NCBI GenBank assembly: GCA_016490735.1
Contig: JAEMWC010000975.1
Location: forward strand, 56,001-120,000
DNA: 64,000 bases
From: Pachyseris speciosa
Lineage: Eukaryota; Cnidaria; Anthozoa; Scleractinia; Pachyseridae
Direction: 5' to 3'
Part shown: one piece after another, positions 23,201 to 36,300 of the stretch
How the letters are laid out: the number at the start of each line of letters is the position of its first letter
Position numbering within the stretch: the first letter of the stretch is position 1
Translations under genes and position numbers: made by a program
The notes under the pieces: model-generated
What the model was told of the DNA's origin: nothing
Seen by the model: only the letters and a program-made list of their open reading frames with translations
Databases searched by the model: none

Positions 23201-26200
23201 CCTGACCATTTTTGCGAGCTTGGGCATAGTATGAAATGCCATATTCTCGACACTTTAAAAATTTTGTGGCCTTGCCTCGTAGGCTAAAGTTCCGGCAGTC
23301 TGATTGATCTCTCAGTTTTTGAACGCGTAGTACGCCCGTTGGGTTACCGGGCAAACAACGGAACGCTTCTACAGCGCATGCAACCGAATTTGGAAACTGG
23401 CGCGCATCGGACGGCATATAATCTTCGGTCTCTCTGTTGAAGGAGATAGGTCGATTTGTTTGGAATTTATTGGCCTTCGCGTGGTGAGGGTTGGTTCGGA
23501 GCCCCCCTGCCTTCAGTTATTTTGTAATGTACAGTACTCGTAGGAAACAAAATCGACGAAAATGGCGTTCAAAACGGCTAGAAGGCACAAGGCGGCTATT
23601 GAATAAAGGTAAGAAGGCTTTACAGGTTATATTTTGAGTGATCATGATTATTTTCTCGATGCTCGCATCGTTGTATCTAAACTTCGCGTAATAATATTGA
23701 GTGTAAACTTTAATTGACTAAAAGGCAATTTATTACAGGTAGACAAACAAAAAGATTTCTGGCCTTCGCGTGGTGAGGTTTCGTTCAGAGCTTCCCTGCC
23801 TTCAGTTATTTTATAATGTAAAGTACTCGTAGGAAAAAATTCAACGAAATGGAGTTAAAAATGACGGCTAAACTTCAGTAAGGAGGCTATGGAATAAGGG
23901 TAACAAGGCTGTACAGGTTATATTTTGAGTGATTATAATTAATTTCTCGATGCTCGCGTCGTTGAATCTAAACTTCGCGTAATAATACAAAGAGTATAAA
24001 CTTTAATTGACTAAAATTCACCGAGAGGAGCATTACGCTTGCTTTCCCGATATTGCGTGCAAGTTATGTTTTGCCTGTTTCACTCGTGGGAACGGGCACT
24101 TCTGATTGGACAGATATTTATAGTTTCGAAACACAATGCCGTTGTTTTAAACAAAATCTTTTGATATTTGTTTCTTTTCCAGAATGATAAATTGTAACAA
24201 CGTTTAAAATAATTCATAAGGCCTTGAAACTTTGAAGAAAGTCCATAACTTTCAATGAATTTACTTTACATGTAACGAGATTGTTCGAGATATAAACATA
24301 ATTTAATCGGCTTCGACAACTCAAGTGGTCGAAACTTCATATTTGTAATACATGTGCTTCCCTTTTGTGTTCATTGCATACCGTTTCCCTGTTATTCTTT
24401 TAAAAAGAAAATAAAACTGCCATTTGCGTACGGTTACTGCTAAGTTTAAGAAACCGGAAACTGCGTTACGTCGCTTCCTGTAGAAAAGTATGTAATCTCT
24501 TGAAAAACTTTCCTTCTGAGTAAGTAAGAACATCGCACGGGTTGGCATATAATCTTCCGTATCTCTGGTGACAATTAGAGGATATAGGTCGATTTGTTTG
24601 GAATTTATTGGCCTTCGCGTGGTGAGGCTTCGTTCAGAGCTCCTCTGCCTTCAGTTACTTTATAATCTACAGTACTCATAGCAAAAAAATTCGACAAAAT
24701 GGCGTTTAAAAGGGCTGGAAGACACAAGGCGGGTATGGAATAAAGGTAAAAAAAGGCTTTACAGGTTATATTTTGCGTGATTATGATTATTTTCTCGATG
24801 CTCGCGTCTTTGTATCTAAACTGTGCGTAATAATGCAAAGAATATATACTTTAATTGGCTAAAAGGCAATTTATTACACTGAGGTAGGCAAACGAAAAGA
24901 TTTCATATTGAAGAAAGATTTGCTTTTATTTCTCTTAAATACGTAGAAATTTTTACTGAACCCGATTCCACACACAGCTGTACGCTTTGAGCTGTTTGTG
25001 TTTACTTAGCATAAATTAATTTTGTCAAAGTTGTCAGTTGCGTGAAAACGCGTCTCTTTCGTTATCAGTTCAATAGTTCACAATGATTTTTATCTCTTTG
25101 GAAAGCCAAAAATACGGGCTATTTGAATTTGGAAAGCAGTTTGCAGTAACTAAGAAGAAAATCTTGAAAAATTTTTGTTTGCGGTAAACCACAAATAACT
25201 CATTTAAAAATATTCACAGCGACTTGACTGGTACAATTTCTCGCCTTTGTAAAAGTAAGACGTTTGTAACTAGCCTTTTACCCGGCGTTGTGTAATAATT
25301 TTTGTCTCTCCGGGAAGCTAGAAACATATCCTATTCAAATTCCGAAACTATTATTCTTTTAAAAGGAAAATAAAACCACCATTTGCGTAGGTTACTGCTA
25401 AGTTTGAGAAACCGGAAACTGCCTAACGTCGCTTCCGGTAGAAAAGTATGCAATCTTTTGAATAACTTTCGTTCTGTATAATATGACCTTATGAGTCTAG
25501 TTTTACACCAAAAGAAACAAGAAACAATGTAGTTTACAAATATTAGAACGTTTTTTATTCTAACAAAATGAAAAACTAAAAATTGCTCACGCGGAGTTAA
25601 GTTTATGCAAGTAAACACATTAAATTTTGTGGAATGCGTGAAAAATTGTAAGTCGCCTTGTATTTATCGCTTGATAATAATTTTCCTACCTATGGAAAGT
25701 TCAAACCATGCAGTATTCGAATTCCGTATTCTTGAACAAAAAATTTTATTTAGGGGTAGGAGTCACGAATCGCAAAAGCCATTGAATCCTATTGACCGAG
25801 TAGTAGCCTAGGCACGAGTTACTGCGATGATGGTGCAATACTGAATGAAATCAACAAGGCAGTTGATTTGATTGCGTGACGTTGTTTGTAGTTAAAGCTA
25901 GCTTAGCTTTGCAGTGGTGGAGATATCGGTTATCGTCGAAAAAGTGGTCGACGGATCTAAGAAGCCGCTTTATACCAAATTCTTCACTTTGTGTGAAACA
26001 AATCCGAGGATTAGTCATTTGGTGTTTTGACACAGTTTGACAAGCTGTCACAAGTGTTGGAGTCTGCCTGAATCGTCTGTCACGCTAACTGAAAGGCGCG
26101 TTCAACGAAAAATGAATTAATGTACGATCGACTTCAACCGCATCCTGTGCATTAATCCGCCTCGGATGGTCAAAAAGGCCACTTACGAATTCTTTCAGAA

Positions 26201-29200
26201 TTTCTTGTTTTTTTTTTTGTGTGGTTTTTTTTTGTCGTGGTGTCCGTCGAGAGGCCCGTGCCCCTCTCGGCCAGAGGTAGAAACAATGACATAAGTAAAG
26301 AAATAAGTTTCCACTAGCGGTGCCCGGACTTGAACTCGCGACCTTTAGATCCCTACCTCGGTCCCTTATCCGATTGCGCTAATGAGACATCTGTTGCGGT
26401 TCCTTGAGAATTTTGTAGTAAATAAAGTCATTCGGTCGGTCACGCATCGTCTCTTTAAAAGCCTTTCAATGCTCAAGGGTTACAAAGGAATGTCAGAATT
26501 GAATTACTCCAATGTACATCCAGTAGGAAAGGAATTGATTTGAAAGCGTTTATTTTGAGCAGTATTTCACAACACCGATGACTTAAGTAAAGCTATCGGG
26601 AAGACCGTAAATGTTTTTAAACTGAACTTGTAGATTTTGGTGGCCATAAAATACAGGGGTCAGAGTCGGAAATGGCGAAATCCTTTCAAAGAGAAATGTT
26701 TAGTCAGAATTATAGGAAATGAATTTATTTGAGCGTTCCTTTTGACCCTGTTTTGAAGATAAACAAATATTGACCGAGTTAGTGATGGTGCAATACCGGA
26801 AGTACTAGTGCTGGTGCAATACCGGACGTGAAAGACAGCTCTTTTGTGTGGCGTTGTTTGAACATACCTTAGCAGTATTGAGATATCGGTTATCGTCGAG
26901 AAACTGGTCAACGGATCGAGGACTCAGATTTATACCAAATATTTCGCTTTCTATGAAATTGTCAAACAAATCGAAGTGCCACTGTTTTGTCAAGCTTCAG
27001 CTGGCCTTGGTTTCTCGCGTAGCGAATATCCATAGAATCGGTTGAGTACTTTTCCGTGTTAAATTGCAAAATAGGTTTACAGCTTAAGCGTTGACAAAAG
27101 AAAAAAGAAAAACAAGTGAAAAGGAATAGGAAAAAAGAGATTAAAGAAAAAAAATCATATTATTGAGTCTTGAACCACCGACCCTAAGCTGTCATTACAT
27201 TACGGAAAGAACACACTAACCCACTAGGCCACCAAAACCTTATCTAAACACATGATCGAATTTTAAATTCTTTATCATTCGGAGTGACGAATTGACTGTC
27301 ATGCCAACTGAAAGGTGACAAAAATTGAATTACGATCAACTTGAACTTATCCTGTGCATTAATCCGGCTCGGATGGTCAAAAAGGCCGCTTCTAATTCTC
27401 GCAGAATTTCTTGTTTTTATGCAACTTGACTTTCAAAAAATAAAGTGGCAATAGAGAAATATAGATTACTTATAATTGACTTGCTGCTTATATTAGTGGC
27501 TTGTTGCCACAGCTAATTGTAGATTAATTCCATTTGAGTCTGGAGAAAGACAAAGGAAATCCCTGGTACTGGGGTACCAACAGTGGTGATTTCATGGCAT
27601 GAAGGGAAAAGAGTTCTTGAACTGGGACTTACCAGGAAACTCAGCAAATGTAGTCCATAAAAGGCTGAAGTAGTCATTAATTGTGAGCAGTTTGCAGCCA
27701 CAGTCATCAGAGGACATCCCTAAGTTTTCTGACAAAAAATCAAACAAACATTCTAGAAAATGTTAGCTTAGTAACATGACTTTTGTTTGTTTACATTGGG
27801 AACCAGAGTTGGCTGTGTTTGCAGAGTACAGAAGGTCAACCAGTCTGGAACAGCACAGGTGGTGGTTGCACTACGATCGCAAAGCATTATTTTCGTACAT
27901 TTTCAAGATGGCGGCAGATTGACACGTCCAACTGTAATTTTAGGGGTAAGAAAAGGGCTATTTTAGTGGTATCCATACAGATTTCTTTGTTAATTTGTAG
28001 ATTACAAGAAAGTTCATGTCTTTTTCTGTCAATTACGCTGGTTTTTTATGGCAAAACATCAAAGACCTTGTGGAATAAATCATCGAGGAAAATGATCAAT
28101 GTTCGGTCTGTAATTCAATGTGCGAGAACCGTCCACACAAAGTGAGTTCTAAACAAACGATCAAAAATTGCTCAAAATAAGAGAAAATGTAGTCAATAAC
28201 TGGTTCAGCAATATAAAAGTTTGAGGGCACCCGCGGGCATAGCCTCCTTCGCAGACGTCTTTGGGCTCGTCACGAGTTCCTTGCCCACGAACGTCTGCTG
28301 AACTGAACTGCCACTTCCGTTCGTCGGCGGTTAGCCTTTGTTTTGAAGAAACCACTAACGAGCTGCGTAAGAATGGAAATCGACACCCGATTCACGTGCA
28401 TCGTCTGTGAAAATAATCCTGGGGTCGAAGTCCTACTTTCCATAAATTGGAAAACGAACTATGATTGGCTAACCGCCGCGAGCGGAAGTGGTAGTTCCTT
28501 CGTCTGCGAAGGAGACTACCGCGGGCACCCCTCGCTTTCTACCTGAATTATGGACTTAAAGTTTGGCGATTTTGAAGGTGTCACCTACAATGCAAACGTA
28601 CGTGTTATGCACTTGAAGGCTCTTTTGAGACAGTGGACAATACTCTTGAAGTGCACTTACCGCCAAAACATTCAGTTGATGCAGTTATGATACATTTAAT
28701 ATGATTTATTGAGAGAGACAAAGTTTATGGTTTTATATTCTTTTTGAAATTTTTGTGTAAATATTTAAATTTGGGCTGCAACTAATACAAGCTATTACCA
28801 AAAAACTTCTGATTGAATCAGTTAATTTATTGAAAGGTCTACATGGGACTGGTTCAGGGGAGCAAACCGAGTTGGCCTAGCTAACATCACATTTGAAAGG
28901 ATGGTTTAGGAAAGAGAGCTATGTGGGGAGCTGCAATAAAGGAGAAAAGAAAATAATAGTGTTGTCCACTGACCGTTGCCCACAGGTTGCTTTCAGTTAG
29001 TTGACATTCGGTTAGTGGGAGCTGTTCTTCCCTTTTGGCAGAATTAAGGCTTTGGTATTGTGGTATGTTGTAATGGCACAAGGTTCCACAGCATTAAAAT
29101 GGTGTGCAGTTTCTTTGGTCTTATCATTTGTTTTATACTATTGCACCATTGACTAGATTGAGTATCTAATTGGGTATTGATTCATGGTTTTGGTTCAGAC

Positions 29201-30307
29201 TGTGCTTTGGCTCACCAGCACATATCACCCCATATGAAAAACTAGAGTATGTTAGCATTTAGCATTTGTAAGCCACCAGCTGACTGGTTATGAAAATGAA
29301 TGATAACCATTTCAGTGGTGAACCATAACACACTTCAGTTCGGTGGATGTTTTGCTGGCTAAACCGCCTCATAGTCTACATCACTGGGTAACTTGAATCC
29401 TTAAATTAAATACTAACTCAAGTAAGTGAAATAGTTTAGTAAGCTTGGATTCTTATTGCCTGTTCAGTATTTGGAAGCACAGGGTCAACAGTGCACAGCA
29501 ACAGTAGTCTGGCCTAGCTAATCCCTTTTCTCCACATCAGAAATTTCTTCACATAGTAGACATTCCCATATCTGGATTTCATGAACATCAATTTGGTCAT
29601 TCTGTTTACCACTTGGTTATCTCCTCAATGAATTTTAGTGGCTGCAGCAGTTTCATCTATCACAAAGGGAGCTTTGATTTAGAGATGGGTTATGAATTTG
29701 GAATACAAAGGAAAACTGAGAGATTTTTTTTTTAACTTGGACAATCAATACTGTTTGCCTGAAAATCTTCAATTTAAAATATTACTGTAGTTTCTCTTCT
29801 TGTAAATGGCCTGTTTTGAAATGAAGAAGTATGCTAAATGGATTCAGCAGATCAAATAACAACGATGGAATTCAGGAGTAGATTGTTTATTTTACAAACC
29901 TTCATGTGCCATCAGCGAAAACTAGTCGTTTTCCAGACTTCGACCTAGACAATCAATACTTCATAGACTACAAAGATCTTGTCTTAAGATTTATAATTGT
30001 AACGAATACGAAATTTTAAACTGTGGACTCTTACGCCTCGCCCGCCACGAATAATTTCAGGGAAGATTTACAACCACTCGAGATGTTGACTCTCTCGAGG
30101 TTCAAGTGAAATGAACCAAATCGGCGATGTCTACTAAGATACTTTGCGATCGTAGTACAAACACCACCTGGGAACAGGATAAATTTCAAACTTGTGGCCT
30201 CAACAAAAAGACTGCAGTGAACTGAATCCTTCAAACTGTGCAAATGATGATAAAAGAGGGATGATGATGACGATAGGTGGCATGTTGGTTGTACATAGTG
30301 TTGATGG

Positions 30308-30346
<39 letters not shown>

Positions 30347-33300
30347 CGACTGCAGTGATGATGATAACGGTGATGATGTTGATGATGAAAATACCTATTA
30401 TGATGATGATCATCATTATCAGTCATCATTATCATCACAATGACAATCGTCATTATCATCATCATGGTGGTGATGATGATGATTGAGTTGTTAGTGGTGA
30501 AAATGATCATTAATCTCCTTGGTTAACAGGCAAATTACTTAAGTTCCTCTTCTCACTAATTCACAAGACTGGAATGACAAGATGTGGGAAGATCTTATCC
30601 TGAAGGCTAAGTAGTATCACTACATTTATTTAGTACATGTATTACCAAAAATAATAATATGCACAACAATGTTGCATTGTTTTTTCCCCATTCACTAAGA
30701 AAATCCAGCACCTGCATCACAAATACTTTCTCCTGAATCTACTTGCTGAAAAATTTGAGTCGTCAACAGCACAACACCATAGTATAAGAATCCACAAGTG
30801 AAGCTGTTAAAGAAGAAAGATTGAAGGGCTTACAAACTCTAACCGCTAAACACCTACATGTACTTGATAAAACATGCAGCTTTAACTGTATTTATGTCAC
30901 ACCTTAAGCAAATTGCACAAAATAATGTACAAGATCTCATAATTTAAACTTCGTCATAACAGGTTGTTTCTAATATAACTTATTTAATTACTTTGACACA
31001 GGGGATCTGTTACACTTACAAAAACCTGCTCCATGGAAGACTGATTTTTGAGCTGAAATGTTTAAAAGGTGCATTACTTTTCAATTATTACTTCCTGAAG
31101 ATTAACCTGTCCAAAGGACAAGTATGATTGATCACACACTTGTCCCCTGGCTAAAATCACTCATCTGGGGAGGGTGGACACCGTCTTTGTTGACCCTGCA
31201 GATGTTAAAGGTTATGGCCTTAAATGACAATAATTTCTGTATTTTGTAGCATTTCACAATGGTGAATACATAACAAAATTAATAATTATATTAAAGTATA
31301 CCTTAAACTGCTACTTACAAAATTAACCACAGAAGAAGGGTTGTTAATCTATATTCTGAATTGAAAAGAACTAGAAAGTTTCCATGTTCTACATTCTGAA
31401 AAGAAATAAAATGGAAAGGACATTCATTTATTAAAAACAACAAAGCTGTTATTTAATAATGCAACAACACCAAAAAAAAAAAAAACAAAGAAACTGTCAA
31501 ACACATGTGTATATAGTATTACACACAAAGTTACCAACTGAATGAAACCTTGCCTTTCATACTGCATGAGATCATTTCTTCTTTTCACCAAAATAATAAT
31601 ATTGTTAGAAGCAACTCAAGGTGATTTGTATGACTGCCATCAGGTGAAGCTAGGCTGTGACTGCCCCTTCCAAGGTGGACATACAGACAAAGCTATGAAA
31701 TGTTTTATTGATATCTCATTGAAAATTAATGAGACTCCTCTAGTCAAACAAATTTATTGCAGGTAAATTGAAGTGGACATCCATTTTTTTTTCTTTCTGT
31801 TAGAGTATATATGGCAGCATCCTCACTGGGTAGAGATAGTAGGTCTCTGTAGATCAAACATGTCCGTACACTATAAACAAGTGTTCATAAGGCATACCTC
31901 TGTCTCATCTATGAGAGTTCCTGGTGGAAGCTTAGCGTTATTCACTTCTGCCATGCGTTGAAGCACCTCCAAACCCTTCTCCTTTTCACCAGCAGCAATA
32001 AGATACCGAGGGGATTCTGGCAACCACTTTAAGAAAAGCATAAATATGTGATTAAACCTGAATCATAACAATCTGACTTTAAAGCCAGTTTGAAAGCCAA
32101 CATGTGCTATGGACATTAAAGAGGCAGTGTCACAAGGATTTTGCTGTTGTGGGTCAATTCTGTGCTAAAATCATTACTTTACGGTTTTACTCATAAACAA
32201 AACGCTTCTGTAAAGCTACAACGAAGATATCAAATGAATTTTATCAGAGAGGGCTAACCATAATAAATTTCTTGAGAAGTTTTGGAATACATGGCATCAA
32301 AACTAGTTTCAATCCATTTCTATCCTTGCCATCCGTAGCAACAGGCGACAAGAAACAGTTTCAGTATCTTCAAATAGTCTTAAATAACAAAACTAGATCA
32401 TTATTTTTGGAATTAAATTGATGCGGAGACATCTTTTAGCTTTTTTATAAAGTTGCCAAATAGCTTGACACTGCCCCTTTAAGGATTAAAGGGGCTATGT
32501 CATGCAGTGTTCCAGATAAGAGGGGGTTCTCAGGTCAAAAACCCTACAAGGTCAGCTACATGACCTGACAAATCAATAGAAAATTTATAATTATTTGGTG
32601 GGAGCAGTCGGTGGGAATTTGACCCACTGGAATTCCTTGTTGATGGCCTGCCTAATAAGGACGGTGCCTCCTAATACGAAGATATTTTTTCACTGATTAT
32701 CACTATACAAAAAAGTAGATGTTTGTAAGAGCCATTGAAAATTGAAAAGGAAATTGGGGGTAACCAAGCATTTTTCAGAGATAATTATGTCCAAAGCTTG
32801 AAAAAATAAAGACTTTGTATTTTTTCCAAAAAAAAAAAAGAAAAGAAGAAATATTTCTCTGAACATTTCCTTAGAATTCCCATTTACATACACCAAGGTA
32901 ACTAAAAACCACAAGCTTTGAAACACATGACAACTGGTGATATAAAAACTACTTTTTATGGGGTATTTATCACAAAATTATTGCATTGGAGCCATTTTTG
33001 GCCCTGACTGCTCTCTTCTAGTCGAGCAAAAAAAAAAACAGGCTAAATATATTTTGCGGCCTATGGAAAAATCACCATGTGTTGAGCTGGCCTACCACTT
33101 TCATTTTGTGAGGTAAAACGTTGGGGTCACCACATGTTTTTTAGAGCTATATTGGTTATTTTCTACTTTTAAGGCACTGTTTGGGGGGCTCAAGATAATT
33201 TTTGCTCTATCCCCTCCCTAGTAAGTTAATGCTGAGATGCATGCTGGGATATCCGGTATGGCGACACATGCTGGAAAAATTAGTTTTCTTGATTCTTCAC

Positions 33301-36300
33301 GGGAATTAGAGGACATTTTTCAATGAAGATGGCTTTGAATGCTAAGAACAAATTCGAAGAAGTTTTGAGATGTGCATTTTGCGTAAATTTCAAAGTTTTT
33401 CCAGTATAATTTGCACTTCTGGGCTCTGGTGAAGTGGAATTAGACAAACACGTACGTACAGATCACCTTTTGTAGTTTTGTCAATAATATTACTTTTGCA
33501 GTTGTTTCTTGTGGCTGTATTATCTGTCTGGAAGGAGTTTTGAAATGCATCAAAACTAAGCAGTTTGAGAGCCAGTATTTGTGATTCCTTGCTTCTGATT
33601 TTCGCAGTCCATTTGTTATTGAGGCAAGTTCAAGCTTTTCATCACTTACAAAGGTAAGACATCGTCGGTGTTGTTACATCATACGTTCAATGAAAACATC
33701 TTTCTTTTTATTATTGTTGAAACAGCAATAAAATAAAAGAATAAAATCGAAATGGATTTGTTGTGTATTAAACTGTTATGTGTAGCACATAACTTTTTCA
33801 AGTGATTCCTTTGAATCACTTTGTAAAGCGATATATGTTTTGATTATTTGCCACTTCACAAGCTTTTCCGTGATTCAGCGTAATTTCATAAAAACACACC
33901 ACAATGACGCTTACGTTTATGGGTTTTTTGGTGTAGACAGCCTGTTGCCAATCCTGTAAAGCTATCCGCTAAATCAAGAGCTTACAAAAATATGGTAACC
34001 ATTAAAACAATCAATCTTCTGAGGAAATCGCGTGATTAATTGCATGAGACAAGATAGTGCATGGTGCGCAGGACGTATGTGCACTAGCAATAGGAGGCAC
34101 CATCCTTAAAAACTTGTAGACCTGGAACCCTGGTCATGGTGATTTTTATGTCTTAAAGGTCCCATTAAAAACAAGCACCCTTAAGTAACATTGCTTATAG
34201 CCAATCTAACTGGTTTTTTGCACCTAGGGTACAAAAAAACAGTTAGATTATCATGACCTGGTCTATTTTAGCATGCTTGCAATGTCGGCATTCATTGTGA
34301 GTTTCAGAATTAAACTAACCATAATGTAGTGGGACAACTACTTGACAAACTTAGCAGGGGTTAGATGGGGAAATATTTGGCTCTTGCAGGCAGACAATTT
34401 AACTGTAGCCAAGTTGCATATTATTTTTTCTATTTAAGTACATGCAAACATCTGGATCTTGAAAACTAAATGAACCTTTCTCACCTTACATAAAATGATA
34501 AATACAACTACTGGTAGTGTAGCAATTGCAGTCAACCACCTCCATCCAAGTGTTGGCATCACAAGAAGAGCAACACACACACAGAATGTTGATCCAAGTG
34601 CCCAGAAGAACTGAAAAAGAGGAGAATCCACATTCTACAGTTCTACATCCAATGAAAGTGAACATGTGAAGAAGCAGGTCAAGGGGGAGAAAAGTAACGG
34701 GGGTGGGGGTGGGCAGCAGGGCTCTCATTAGGGACTGGGGGTCGGGGATTTTGCCCAGCCAATTATGATAATTCTGGACTAGATCCCTGGCTACTTTTAT
34801 AGAAAAACAGCTTATTGACTATATGACAACAGCTGGAATTCCCAGCTAATTTTTGTACATTCCTGCCTAGTTCAAAAATTAGTCACATCCCTGGTGAGAA
34901 GTAATAATAATTGTGGTATGGTTATTATACTGTTTTTCTACTCATTAGTAAACAGAGATCAAACTTAATTTAACATCAGGGTTCTTGTTAAGTATTCGAA
35001 TAGGGTGTATCAAATTGAAAATAGCAGGTTAACTGTGGATGCCATGTTGTTTTCTCAAGGAATGATGGGAATTTGCATTGGCTGCAAGAAGAATGGGAAG
35101 CAAATGTGGCAGACCCTTTTCAAACCCTTTCATGGTGCAATTTTGAAAGGTTCACATGTCGGAATCAGAATTTCATCCAAAGTTACTGATATTGATATCG
35201 GAAATATTTAAATCCGCAAAGTTTAACGTAAATGCATTCTTGTAATTCTGTCACCAAACAATATATCCTTGGATAATAGTATCAGTTAAATGGGACAGCC
35301 TTGCAAAGTGTGAGATGGGAATTAAGAGAAAAGACCCAGAAAAGGGTAAACTGCTGTCAAGGCTATGTTTCACTTTTTTGTAACAAACAATTTCTTCAGC
35401 CTGATTGCCTTCAAGTCGCTGTCTAATTTAAAAAAAAGGCCAATGTCATTGTCCATTTTGCTTTTTATTTTGTCATGGTGAGCGGCCATGTGAGTCATTT
35501 CAGCTCTTACATGCTGCTGTTTCAGAACTGTGTTACCTGACAGAATTTACCCTAACAGGACCTCAGGTAAGGAAAACCATTCTAGCAACATTGCTGGAAA
35601 AGGCACTCTAATAAAACAAAAATGTCCAAGTTTGAACGCATGCCATTAATGCAGTGTAAGGTGCCATAAAAAGTCTATTAAGCCCCCCATCTCTATTAAC
35701 CTCCCCTCTCTAGTAAGCCCCCTGTTTGGGAGTCGGCTTTTCTAATAAGCCCCCCCCCCCCCTCTAATAAGCGCCCCACTCTTTGGGACATGAGATTTTG
35801 TAAGTAGTGCCTCCTATTCCCTCTTACAAAATACACTTTATAAGGTCCAGTTGGTTTGTTTTTAAACAAATATACACTCAAACACAATACTGTTTGCTGC
35901 TCTGTATTAAATAACAAAGTTTCACCGCAGTAGTTTGAATTTTGTACAAAAAAACTATTTTAAGACAAAAATGAAGGGTTTAAGATTTGAAAAAAATATA
36001 TACCCTCTCCCTCTCTATTAAGCCCCCATCAATGAGGCCTGAAATTGAATAAGGCCCCCCAGGGGCTTAACAGAGCTTTTACGGTGACACCTGAGAATTT
36101 TACAAACTTCTGTACAAAAACAGAAGACATTATCATATCAATTGCCCACTGAGTATACTTACAGCAAGACACAAGATGATGTATGATCTCACATTAATGG
36201 GTAAAAATTCAATCAGGAGGGTATACCTGTCCACAAAAATGTCACCAACATAACACTATCAATATAACAATAACATTATTTTGAAAAGTTATGGTTAAAT

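Larger units (their letters stand above)
27847..30177. mobile_element. 2.3-kb hAT-like element between exons 11 and 12
   Basis: The ends CAGGTGGTGGTTGCACTACG and CGTAGTACAAACACCACCTG are inverted repeats, both followed inward by GATCGCAAAG. GGAACAG is repeated outside (27847-27853 and 30171-30177), 7-8 bp as for hAT elements. It carries the Mutator-like element at 28240-28518 and no recognisable transposase. Confidence 0.6.

Noticed and set aside
30192..30510. Open frames with poly-Asp, poly-Met or poly-His
   Set aside because: They are translations of the GAT microsatellite on both strands.
31549..31561. 13-nt microexon as transporter exon 9
   Set aside because: It fits the phase but the donor is weak and the encoded residues do not match the expected segment, so it is not listed as a feature.
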